From contig JADKGB010000017.1 of NCBI GenBank assembly GCA_016717225.1, forward strand, positions 1-64,000: 64,000 bases of DNA. Reading direction: 5' to 3'. Positions within the stretch are counted from its first letter, which is position 1. Every line of letters starts with the position of its first letter. This document shows positions 1-7,153 of the stretch, piece after piece. The notes beneath the pieces were generated by a model. It had not been told where the DNA came from. It worked only from the letters and a program-made list of their open reading frames with translations, and made no database searches. This DNA is from Flavobacteriales bacterium. Lineage in GTDB: Bacteria > Bacteroidota > Bacteroidia > Flavobacteriales_F > PHOS-HE28. The position numbers and the translations under genes were made by a program.

Positions 1-121
1 GGGCAGCCGAGCGACAAAACACTGCATTGACCACGCACATCCAAGTGAGAACCGGGGCCTCAGTACCAGTGCATAGTATCACGTTACGGCTCCAACAGTT
101 CAGATAGCGACCTTCGCCGTT

Positions 122-976
122 ATGCAGAAGTGGCCGTTGCGCACAGCGCTCGTGATCGTGGCCCTGCTTGCGTGCTGGGAGGTGGTACTGCGGATGCGTG
201 GCTACCATCAACTGCCTTTGTTCGTCGCGGATGAGCGCTTCGAGTACATCACTGCACCGGGCCAGGTCTTGGAGGCTGCCGGCGTGCGGTTCATCACCAA
301 CGAGGTTGGCATGCGTTGCGGGCCTATCGGTGCCAAGAAGAAGAAGCGCGTACTCGTGATCGGGGATAGCGTGATCAACGGCGGCTTGAGCAGCACGCAA
401 GACTCTTTGGGCACCAGCATTGCAGAACGGGCCAGCGGTGCGCAGGTGCTCAATTGTTCAGCGCCGAGCTGGGGGCCGGACAATGCCGCCGCCTTCCTTG
501 ATGCACATGGTCTCTTCGAAGCCGACCTCCTGATCGCCGTGTTCAGCAGCCACGATGCGTTCGACCGCATGACCTTCGAGCCCATCGTAGGCCATGATCC
601 GGCCTATCCCGACCATCGGCCATGGCTGGCGCTGGAGACATACTTGGACAACTTGCTCTTCTCCCCTGCTGCCAACGCTCCTTTGGGCAACCCCATTTTC
701 AACGAGGGCTGGAAACGCTTGGTAGAGAAAGCGAACAGTGCGGGCATCCCCTTCATCGTTGTATTGCACCCCGAAACGCCGGAAGTGGAACAACGTCGAT
801 ACGATATGCGCGGACAACAGGTACTGGACTCGCTCCATGCATGGGGCGTACCGGTTGTCGAAATGCTTGACCGCATGGACCGCACGATGTACTGGGACGA
901 GATACACCTGAACGACCGCGGACAACAGGCGCTTGGCGCATCCATTGGTTCTATCATCGGATCGATCGGCGACTAA
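122..976 (+). CDS. SGNH/GDSL-hydrolase-like membrane-anchored protein
   Basis: The 284-residue protein begins with a hydrophobic segment (about residues 7-23) that is a signal anchor or uncleaved signal peptide. A GDS motif follows at residues 81-83 after a hydrophobic strand (VLVIGDS), and a DEIH motif sits at about 259-262. This is the Gly-Asp-Ser ... Asp-x-x-His layout of SGNH hydrolases, in which Ser is the nucleophile and the late Asp/His complete the triad. Such proteins act as esterases or as acetylation factors for surface glycans; the substrate here cannot be told. It appears monocistronic. Its TAA stop is also the target site of a palindromic insertion starting at 977. The fold assignment is reasonable, the activity is inference. 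Confidence 0.7.
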   Translation: MQKWPLRTALVIVALLACWEVVLRMRGYHQLPLFVADERFEYITAPGQVLEAAGVRFITNEVGMRCGPIGAKKKKRVLVIGDSVINGGLSSTQDSLGTSIAERASGAQVLNCSAPSWGPDNAAAFLDAHGLFEADLLIAVFSSHDAFDRMTFEPIVGHDPAYPDHRPWLALETYLDNLLFSPAANAPLGNPIFNEGWKRLVEKANSAGIPFIVVLHPETPEVEQRRYDMRGQQVLDSLHAWGVPVVEMLDRMDRTMYWDEIHLNDRGQQALGASIGSIIGSIGD

Positions 977-1137
977 GAGCCTGTTTATGATCTCTTGAAC
1001 GAAGGACCCCGAGGTTATTTTTTGATCAGACGCAGGCGGAAAATCATCGCGTAGCGGTGCCTACGGGATCATTTTCCGGCGAAGTATGGTCGGAAAAGAG
1101 ACCGGGGGACGAGTTTGAAGAGATCGTAAACAGGCTC
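977..1137. mobile_element. MITE-like foldback element A (161 bp)
   Basis: The element starts GAGCCTGTTTATGATCTCTT and its end, read on the other strand, is GAGCCTGTTTACGATCTCTT, so the terminal inverted repeats match over about 20 bases with one difference. The interior is also partly self-complementary (cggaaaatcatc near 1036 against gatcattttccg near 1067). TAA lies directly outside both ends (974-976 and 1138-1140), which fits a 3-bp target duplication. The left TAA is the stop codon of the upstream gene. It carries no coding capacity, so it must have been mobilised in trans if it is a transposon derivative. The TNA-type target is reminiscent of IS5-group elements, but that link is inference. 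Confidence 0.75.
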
Positions 1138-1140
1138 TAA

Positions 1141-1363
1141 GAAACTGTTTGCAAATTGACTTGGGATACGCTTTGAAACCAAACGCAGAGGCGCAAAGGC
1201 AAGAAGTACGCAGAGTTCGGGCTGCGACAAGAGCTTTTGAGAACGCAGAGGATCCCGCTTCGCGGGATCTCCTCCGCGCGCCCGATCTTCCTTTTCAACC
1301 CTGCCTCTGCGCATCTCCGCACCTCTGCGCCTCTGCGTTGGAAGGGACTTTGAAAACAGGTTC
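1141..1363. mobile_element. MITE-like foldback element B, copy 1 (223 bp)
   Basis: This is the first of two copies; the other is at 5733-5956. Its ends are GAAACTGTTTGCAAA and, on the opposite strand, GAACCTGTTTTCAAA. Inner arms pair over most of the length: ccaaacgcagaggcgcaaag near 1179 against ctctgcgcctctgcgttgg near 1323, with a perfect GATCCCGC-tt-GCGGGATC hairpin near 1251-1268 in the centre. TAA flanks both ends (1138-1140 and 1364-1366). It sits immediately next to element A, sharing the middle TAA. The short imperfect reading frames through it are by-products of the repeat. Confidence 0.8.
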
Positions 1364-1389
1364 TAAGAGCTTACACCGACCTTTCCGCC

Positions 1390-2412
1390 ATGTTACGCCA
1401 ACTCCCCATCAGCGAATTCATCGCATCCGATCTTCCTGTGATCGACGTGCGTTCGCCCGGTGAGTTCTCGCGCGGCCATATACCTGGTGCGAACAGTCTT
1501 CCTCTTTTTACCGATGAGGAACGCGCCGTCGTGGGCACGCTCTACAAACAACAAGGTCGAGATGTCGCGGTGCTCGAAGGCTTGCGCATCGTAGGTCCGA
1601 AGCTCGCGACGATCGTGGAACAGGCGCGTGCTCTCGCACCCGACGGACGGATACGTGTACACTGCTGGCGGGGTGGCGAACGCAGCGGCAGCGTGGCGTG
1701 GTTGCTGGACAAGTCGGGCTTCGCAGAGGTACTCACACTGAAAGGCGGCTACAAGGCTTTCCGCAACCATGTGCAGACAGAAATGGCCGCACCCGTTGAT
1801 CTGCGCGTGCTGGGCGGATATACGGGAACAGGCAAAACGGAAACGCTGGGGCACCTGCGTGAACTTGGCCAACAAGTGATCGACCTCGAAGCATTGGCGC
1901 ACCACAAAGGCTCGAGTTTCGGCGCTATTGGCGAGCTGCCGCAACCCACCACGGAACACTTCGAGAATTTGCTCTGGTCCGCGATGCGCTCGCTGGATAC
2001 TGCTAAACCGATATGGGTGGAAGATGAAAGCATGATGATCGGCCGGGCCAAGATCCACGACGACTTCTTTGCCCAAATGCGCGCAGCCAACCTGTTCTTC
2101 GCTGAAATGCCGTTGGAAGAAAGAGCAGCCCGGTTGGTGGTGGACTACGGCAAGTACCCGAAAGAAGAATTGGCAGAAGCATTAACGCGCATCGGTAAGC
2201 GCTTGGGCCCGCAACATTGCAAAACCGCGTTGGAAGCATTGGCTGTGGATGACCTTTTAACCGTGGCCATTCTCACACTCACCTACTACGACAAGGCGTA
2301 CTTGCACGGCACCATGAAACGGGATGCATCCAAGATCTCTCGGCTCCCTGCAACGGCGAGCGATCTTCGCGGACTCGCCGAACGCTTGATCGCCCATGAT
2401 GGACAGCCTTAA
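1390..2412 (+). CDS. mnmH: tRNA 2-selenouridine synthase
   Basis: MnmH (SelU, YbbB) converts 2-thiouridine at tRNA wobble position 34 to 2-selenouridine, by geranylation and then selenation with selenophosphate. The 340-residue length is close to the usual ~350-370. An N-terminal rhodanese domain (about residues 5-130) carries the expected active-site Cys92 in HCWRGGERS. A P-loop follows at 142-151 (GGYTGTGKTE), heading the C-terminal nucleotide-binding domain. The stop overlaps the start of selD by 17 bases on the same strand, so the enzyme and its selenium donor are translationally linked. This pairing is the classic signature of the selenouridine trait. Confidence 0.95.
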   Translation: MLRQLPISEFIASDLPVIDVRSPGEFSRGHIPGANSLPLFTDEERAVVGTLYKQQGRDVAVLEGLRIVGPKLATIVEQARALAPDGRIRVHCWRGGERSGSVAWLLDKSGFAEVLTLKGGYKAFRNHVQTEMAAPVDLRVLGGYTGTGKTETLGHLRELGQQVIDLEALAHHKGSSFGAIGELPQPTTEHFENLLWSAMRSLDTAKPIWVEDESMMIGRAKIHDDFFAQMRAANLFFAEMPLEERAARLVVDYGKYPKEELAEALTRIGKRLGPQHCKTALEALAVDDLLTVAILTLTYYDKAYLHGTMKRDASKISRLPATASDLRGLAERLIAHDGQP

Positions 2413-3454
2413 TAAGACCGAACCCGTTCGACTTACCCAATACAGCCACGGGGCTGGCTGCGGTTGCAAGATCGCCCCAGCGCAATTGGAGGTGATCCTC
2501 AAGAGTGCGCTGGGAACGTTTCCGGATCCGAAGTTGCTTGTGGGCTATGGTACTCGTGACGATGCTGCGGTGTACGACCTGGGAGATGGCCGCTGCCTGA
2601 TCAGCACAACCGACTTCTTCTCCCCCATTGTCGACGACGCGTTCGACTTCGGTCGCATTGCCGCAACGAACGCGATCAGCGATGTGTATGCCATGGGCGG
2701 AAAGCCTCTGCTCGCGGTGGCGATCCTGGGTTGGCCCATCGAAAAACTCGGCCCCGATCTGGCGCAACAGGTAGTGGAAGGCGGAAGGCAGGCCTGCCAT
2801 GATATGGGCATTCCCCTCGCCGGTGGACATAGCATTGACGCACCGGAACCGTTTTTCGGTTTGGCTGTGACCGGTGAGGTGAAAAAGGAACACCTGAAAC
2901 GCAACGATACCGCGCTTGCAGGTGATGTGCTTTTCCTTACAAAACCACTCGGCGTTGGTTTGCTGAGCACTGCGCAAAAACGTGGAAAACTCAGACCAGA
3001 GCATGCCCACATCGCCCGCGACCTGATGGTGAGGCCCAACAGCGTTGGTGTTGAACTAGGCGGACTTGGCGGAGTACACGCACTAACCGATGTCACCGGT
3101 TTCGGTTTGGCTGGCCACCTGCTGGAAATGTGCAACGGTAGTGGCCTTGGCGCACGCCTGCAGTTCGACGCCATTCCGCGCATACCTGAAGCAGCCGTAT
3201 ACCTGGCCGAGGGTTGCTACCCCGATGGTTCGTTCCGGAATTGGAAAAGCCTCGCTGCCTCCGTTGATGGCGCGGCCTCAATGGAGCGAATGATGTTCCT
3301 GAGTGACCCCCAGACCAGTGGTGGCCTGTTGATCGCCTGCGCCAGAACTGAGGCGGACAACGTTTCCGAGTTATTGCGAAGAGCAGATTTACCAGACCGA
3401 CCGATCGGCGAATTCGTGAGCGCGGTTGGCCCTCCTCGCATTGAAGTGAAATGA
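2396..3454 (+). CDS. selD: Selenide, water dikinase (selenophosphate synthetase)
   Basis: SelD makes selenophosphate from selenide and ATP. The N-terminal catalytic motif SHGAGCGCK is present, with Cys22 and Lys25 matching Cys17 and Lys20 of the E. coli enzyme; Cys rather than selenocysteine occupies the catalytic site, so no recoding is needed. The 352-residue length is normal for the AIR-synthase-like ATP-binding fold. The first two codons are both ATG (2396 and 2399); either could be the start. It overlaps mnmH, whose product uses selenophosphate. No selA or selB is seen here, so the visible use of selenium is tRNA modification. A 278-bp palindromic element is inserted 14 bases after its stop. 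Confidence 0.96.
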   Translation: MMDSLNKTEPVRLTQYSHGAGCGCKIAPAQLEVILKSALGTFPDPKLLVGYGTRDDAAVYDLGDGRCLISTTDFFSPIVDDAFDFGRIAATNAISDVYAMGGKPLLAVAILGWPIEKLGPDLAQQVVEGGRQACHDMGIPLAGGHSIDAPEPFFGLAVTGEVKKEHLKRNDTALAGDVLFLTKPLGVGLLSTAQKRGKLRPEHAHIARDLMVRPNSVGVELGGLGGVHALTDVTGFGLAGHLLEMCNGSGLGARLQFDAIPRIPEAAVYLAEGCYPDGSFRNWKSLAASVDGAASMERMMFLSDPQTSGGLLIACARTEADNVSELLRRADLPDRPIGEFVSAVGPPRIEVK

Positions 3455-3458
3455 ACAA

Positions 3459-3756
3459 TTCCATCCTTCACTGTTGTCCGGGGAAAATCCGGACGAAGTC
3501 GTGGAACTATTGAACCGCAAGGGTTTCAGCGAGTTGAATTTGAGGGGGGCTTCTGTTTCCGAACTGCTCAACATGGTCATACACAAGCCGAGATTCCGGG
3601 TCAGCCCCGGGTCTAGAGCCCGGGGCGGAATGACAGATTTCATGGAAGCCTCGATCGGCGGGCTCTGCCCGCCGATCGAGGCTTCCTACACCACTGTCAC
3701 TGCGGCCCTGAGCCGCAGTCTCCTGCAAGTTCCCCGGACAACAGTGTTCCATCCTT
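3459..3756. mobile_element. MITE-like element C with 10-bp target duplication
   Basis: Perfect 15-bp terminal inverted repeats CACTGTTGTCCGGGG lie at 3469-3483 and, inverted, at 3732-3746. They are flanked by an exact 10-bp direct repeat TTCCATCCTT at 3459-3468 and 3747-3756, the expected footprint of transposition. The 278-bp body holds nested palindromes: CCCCGGGtctagaGCCCGGGG near 3606-3624 and an ~18-bp stem (aagcctcgatcggcggg and its complement) around 3650-3689. There is no transposase. Target duplications of 10-12 bp are typical of IS4-superfamily transposases, so a related full-length element elsewhere in the genome is likely. A 118-codon frame across it is an artefact of the insertion. 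Confidence 0.85.
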
Positions 3757-3845
3757 CAGATAATAGAACTCATATTATTCGCACAATACCCAGGTCTGGT
3801 AAGCTATTTTTGCCGTGCTCCGTAAAATAATCAACTGATCAAGCC

Positions 3846-4496
3846 ATGGCGAAAAATAGAATGCCCGAGAAAGATCTGGACGCTTTGATGAGCCACTACC
3901 GTGGTTTGCGTCGGCAACTTGTTTTTCAACTGGACCAAGTACGAAATGCACTACGGGACCTCAAAAAGACGCAGGCCTTTGCACCCAAAGGCGAGCAGAA
4001 AGCAACCGGGAAAGCGCTTCCCGAAGGCACTGTAAAACGCGGTCGTGGCCGCCCACGAAAAGCTGATGTAGCGGCGATAGGACCGAAACGTGGACCAGGC
4101 CGCCCGCGAAAAAGTGCAGCAGTGGCAAAAAAGTCGAAACGTGGCCCAGGTCGCCCACCGAAACGTACGCGCGAGCCCCGCGAATTGAACGGCTGGGACA
4201 ATATGGTGCTCGATACGATCAAAACAACCGGATTACTCCTGCCAAAGGAGACCATTTTGAAACAGGCTACCAAGTGGGCCGAAGAACAAACCCCTCCCGT
4301 TATTGGCCCGGAAGTGGAATTGATGGTGACGCGCACATTGCAGAAATTGAGCGGCAAAAAGAAAATGCTGGGCACCTACCACAGTGGACTCCGCCGCGGT
4401 AATCATTATGGATTGAAGGAATGGTTCTTCAATAGCAGCGGCAAATTGCGCCGCCAGCACCTGGATCGTTTGGTGCTGAAGGAGCAGGAGGATTGA
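3846..4496 (+). CDS. AT-hook DNA-binding protein
   Basis: The 216-residue basic protein carries three AT-hook cores, each Gly-Arg-Pro flanked by Arg/Lys, at residues 68-70, 85-87 and 102-104 (for example KRGRGRPRK). AT-hooks insert into the minor groove of AT-rich DNA, so a nucleoid-associated or regulatory role is likely. The N-terminal ~45 residues look helical and could dimerise. The C-terminal ~100 residues form a separate folded region of unknown family, with a possible winged-helix character (WDNMVLDTIKTTGLLLP onward). It is followed by a clear terminator. I do not recognise a named family beyond the AT-hooks. Confidence 0.8.
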   Translation: MAKNRMPEKDLDALMSHYRGLRRQLVFQLDQVRNALRDLKKTQAFAPKGEQKATGKALPEGTVKRGRGRPRKADVAAIGPKRGPGRPRKSAAVAKKSKRGPGRPPKRTREPRELNGWDNMVLDTIKTTGLLLPKETILKQATKWAEEQTPPVIGPEVELMVTRTLQKLSGKKKMLGTYHSGLRRGNHYGLKEWFFNSSGKLRRQHLDRLVLKEQED

Positions 4497-4518
4497 TCAC
4501 AACATCATTCGCATGATA

Positions 4519-4555
4519 CGAGAGGCGATCCCACAAGGTCGCCTCTCGCCTTTTC
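4519..4555 (+). terminator. Rho-independent terminator after the AT-hook gene
   Basis: CGAGAGGCGA and TCGCCTCTCG form a 10-bp perfect stem with a 10-base loop, followed by CCTTTT. It begins 23 bases after the stop of the AT-hook gene, in the right orientation to end that transcript. Confidence 0.85.
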
Positions 4556-4598
4556 CGCCAATACCTTCGAAGCCTGTTCTATTCAACTCACGCAGAGA

Positions 4599-5732
4599 AT
4601 GACGCCGCTACTTCGATCACTTGCCACACTGCTTTTGATACCGTTCTTCTGTGGTGGAGTATGCAAGCCCACCATGCTGGGTGGCCCACGCAAACTGGAC
4701 GCGATCAAATTGCCACCCGGTTTCTCCATTTCCGTTTTCGCGGAGAACGTGACAACGGCACGAGCCATGGCCTACAGTCCTGAAGGGATCGTATACGCGG
4801 GAAGCAATGATGCCGGAGAGGTCTACGCCATGCCGGACAAGAACCACGATGGCGTCGCCGATACGGTGATCACGATCCTGAAAGGATTGAAAATGCCTGT
4901 TGGCGTTGCCTGGCACAAAGGTGATCTGTACATCTCAGCGATCAGCCGGATACTCGCGCTGCGGGATATCGATCACCACCTTTCCGAACCGCCAGCGCCA
5001 GAAACGGTCTATGATAAACTTCCTGTAGAAACGCATCATGGCTGGAAGTTCATCGCCTTCGGGCCAGATGGAAAACTCTACATACCCGTAGGAGCCCCTT
5101 GCAACATTTGCCTCAGCGAGAACCCGCTCTTCGCGAGTATTGCCCGAATGGATCCGGATGGCAGTGGGTTGGAGATCGTGGCGAATGGTGTCCGCAATAG
5201 CGTTGGTTTCGATTGGGACCCACGGGACAGTAGCCTTTGGTTCACCGAAAATGGGCGTGATTGGATGGGCGAGGATATGCCGAGTTGTGAGTTGAACCAT
5301 CTGACTTCCGTGGGTCAGCATTTCGGATTCCCGTTCTGCCATCAGGGCGACACGCTGGATGGGGAATTCGGCATTGGAAAGAACTGTGGAGACTACGTGC
5401 CTCCGGTGGTGAAACTTGGTGCCCACATGGCCCCGCTGGGTATGCGTTTCTATAAAGGAAGTATGTTCCCCGCCAAGTACAAAGGGGCGATCTTTATCGC
5501 GGAGCATGGCAGTTGGAACCGGAGCAAACCCGCTGGCTACCGGGTCAGCGTGGTCTTTCCGGAGCCGAATGGTTCGACTACGGAAGAGATCTTTGCCGAA
5601 GGCTGGCTCACCGGCACTAGCGCTTGGGGCCGCCCTGTTGACGTTATGGAACTACCGGACGGTTCCCTCCTTGTCAGTGACGATGCAGCGGACTCCATTT
5701 GGCGGATCACCTATAGTACCAATTCGCACTAA
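4599..5732 (+). CDS. Soluble glucose/sorbosone dehydrogenase-like protein (PQQ family)
   Basis: The 377-residue exported protein has a hydrophobic N-terminus (residues 4-22) followed by the six-bladed propeller typical of PQQ-dependent sugar dehydrogenases and L-sorbosone dehydrogenases. Family-typical stretches are visible: LPPGFSISVFAENV at the start of the propeller, FGPDGKLYIPVGAPCNIC (a Cys-x-x-Cys), GVRNSVGFDW, and IFIAEHGSWNRS near the end. Members oxidise aldoses or sorbosone in the periplasm, but many Bacteroidota homologues have no tested substrate and PQQ use is only inferred. The gene stands alone after a terminator; its TAA stop is the target of foldback element B copy 2. Confidence 0.85.
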   Translation: MTPLLRSLATLLLIPFFCGGVCKPTMLGGPRKLDAIKLPPGFSISVFAENVTTARAMAYSPEGIVYAGSNDAGEVYAMPDKNHDGVADTVITILKGLKMPVGVAWHKGDLYISAISRILALRDIDHHLSEPPAPETVYDKLPVETHHGWKFIAFGPDGKLYIPVGAPCNICLSENPLFASIARMDPDGSGLEIVANGVRNSVGFDWDPRDSSLWFTENGRDWMGEDMPSCELNHLTSVGQHFGFPFCHQGDTLDGEFGIGKNCGDYVPPVVKLGAHMAPLGMRFYKGSMFPAKYKGAIFIAEHGSWNRSKPAGYRVSVVFPEPNGSTTEEIFAEGWLTGTSAWGRPVDVMELPDGSLLVSDDAADSIWRITYSTNSH

Positions 5733-5956
5733 GAAACTGTTTGCAAATTGACTTGGGATACGCTCTGAAACCAAACGCAGAGGCGCAAAGACAAGAAGTA
5801 CGTAGAGTTCGGGCTGCGACAAGATCTGATGAGGTCGCAGAGGATCCCGCTTCGCGGGATCACCTCCGAGCTGAGCATTCTCTTCGTCCAGCTGACCTCT
5901 GCGCAACTCTACGTCCTCTGCGGCTCCGCGTTGAAATGGATTTTGAAAACAGGTTC
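5733..5956. mobile_element. MITE-like foldback element B, copy 2 (224 bp)
   Basis: This is nearly identical to 1141-1363 over both ends and the centre: the same GAAACTGTTTGCAAATTGAC start, the same GATCCCGCTTCGCGGGATC central hairpin, and the same AAAACAGGTTC end. The stretches between the centre and the right arm differ most, with some compensating changes in the arms. The element begins directly after the TAA stop of the dehydrogenase gene (5730-5732) and ends before TGA (5957-5959). As with copy 1, a 3-bp TNA target lies on both sides. Confidence 0.85.
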
Positions 5957-6184
5957 TGAGGTCTAGGCCGATCTACTCGTGCTTTTTCCGCATGGCTTCT
6001 CCAGGGAACTCGAGCAACCCGAATTTTTTCTCGAAGACTTGTGACCCGGAGGCTATCCGCTGTCCAAAACCCATTCTTGGGCCAACGGTGGAAGGGAGAG
6101 ATCCACCGGTAACCTTAAGCGGAGGGTGTCGAAAGGCACCCTTCGTCATTTACGGAAGTGCCTGATCCAATTCGTGAACCGCTT
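5957..6184. other. Intergenic stretch after element B copy 2
   Basis: I see no gene in this stretch. A small hairpin near 6124-6143 (AGGGTGTC-GAAA-GGCACCCT, 8-bp stem with one wobble pair and a GAAA loop) lies about 40 bases downstream of the PAP2 gene on its strand. It lacks a T-run, so it is at best a weak terminator. Confidence 0.4.
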
Positions 6185-6871
6185 TCAGGAGCTTCTTGTA
6201 CGGCGAAGCAAGGAACCATCCAACCATGATCGTTGGGCGAATGCGCTACGGTACAACCACCAATACACAAGCCACGAGGTGCCTGTGCCGATGATCGCTC
6301 CGCACAACACATCCTCCACGAAATGTTGGGAGAGGTAGATCCGGGAGAAGGCAAGCAACCCGGCCAAGATCGCCAAAGCAGCAGCTATCCATGGCCTTCC
6401 GAACAAAACAGCTGCCACGAAACACATGCTGAATGCACAGGTACTATGGCCGCTGGGGAAACTGTTGTGATGCAGCATTTCCACCCCCTGGACAAGCCGC
6501 AGGCCGGGCATACCCTCCAAGAACATGGAAGGTCGATCCACTTCTGAAAAGAAAGTATGCTTGAGCAGTTGAACAATGATCGAACTCCCCAACACGCTGG
6601 CTGCAACCGCCAAGAACCATCTCCAACGAATGAACAGGAATACGATGCCGAAGGCTGTGGGAACCAACCCGTCGGCGAGATGCGTTCCATACTTGAACAA
6701 TGGATCCAACCCAGGAGATGTTATACGGTTGATCGCCGCATGCAACTCCAGATGGCCATTGAAGATCACTAGAACCAATGACGGCATGATCATCAGAACC
6801 ACGACAGCCACATAAGTCCACACCGCTCTGTCACGCATGCGACCAAAGGTATCCGGCGATCCTTCGTCCAT
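6185..6871 (-). CDS. PAP2-family membrane phosphatase
   Basis: The 228-residue integral membrane protein has about six hydrophobic segments. All three PAP2 signature motifs are present: Lys104 to Arg113-Pro114 (KHTFFSEVDRP), PSGH at 139-142, and SR-x5-H-x3-D at 176-187 (SRIYLSQHFVED). The conserved histidines (142 and 183) and Asp187 form the catalytic set. Such enzymes dephosphorylate lipid phosphates such as phosphatidic acid, phosphatidylglycerophosphate or undecaprenyl diphosphate at the membrane's outer face. The motif spacing does not decide among these substrates. It is transcribed alone on the minus strand. Confidence 0.9.
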   Translation of the reverse strand: MDEGSPDTFGRMRDRAVWTYVAVVVLMIMPSLVLVIFNGHLELHAAINRITSPGLDPLFKYGTHLADGLVPTAFGIVFLFIRWRWFLAVAASVLGSSIIVQLLKHTFFSEVDRPSMFLEGMPGLRLVQGVEMLHHNSFPSGHSTCAFSMCFVAAVLFGRPWIAAALAILAGLLAFSRIYLSQHFVEDVLCGAIIGTGTSWLVYWWLYRSAFAQRSWLDGSLLRRTRSS

Positions 6872-6970
6872 TCACCATCCCAGGTTAGCAAAGGCCGAGC
6901 GAAATACACCGATCGTGGTATTGTTCGCGCCCCAATGCGAAGGGAGATTTGCGCTCAAGAACCAGCAGCC

Positions 6971-7141
6971 ATGTCAACTACGGGAAGGAAATTCGCCCAG
7001 CGCACACACGATCGAACCCTGAACAAGGTCCTTGATGCCCGAACCAAGGCCGTGCTTGCCACGGTGATCACAGAACCGCGAGGAAGGGCTCTTGATGCCT
7101 ACCTGCTTGCAGGTTCAATGGCGACCACACCCAAGCGCTGA
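6971..7141 (+). CDS. Possible small basic protein (56 aa)
   Basis: An ATG at 6971 opens a 56-codon frame in the otherwise empty region between the PAP2 gene and the end of the next minus-strand gene. The product is basic and looks helical in its middle (RTLNKVLDARTKAVLATV). No family is recognised. There is no strong ribosome-binding site, although these are often weak in Bacteroidota. It could equally be a chance frame; conservation in relatives would decide. Confidence 0.3.
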   Translation: MSTTGRKFAQRTHDRTLNKVLDARTKAVLATVITEPRGRALDAYLLAGSMATTPKR

Positions 7142-7153
7142 TGGGAACAAGGA

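Noticed and set aside
2396..2500. Selenocysteine-containing SelD
   Set aside because: The catalytic position is Cys (GAGCGCK) and no in-frame TGA occurs in the motif.
3474..3830. 118-codon plus-strand frame after selD
   Set aside because: It runs through the MITE-like element, its palindromes and its TIRs; the frame exists only because of the insertion.
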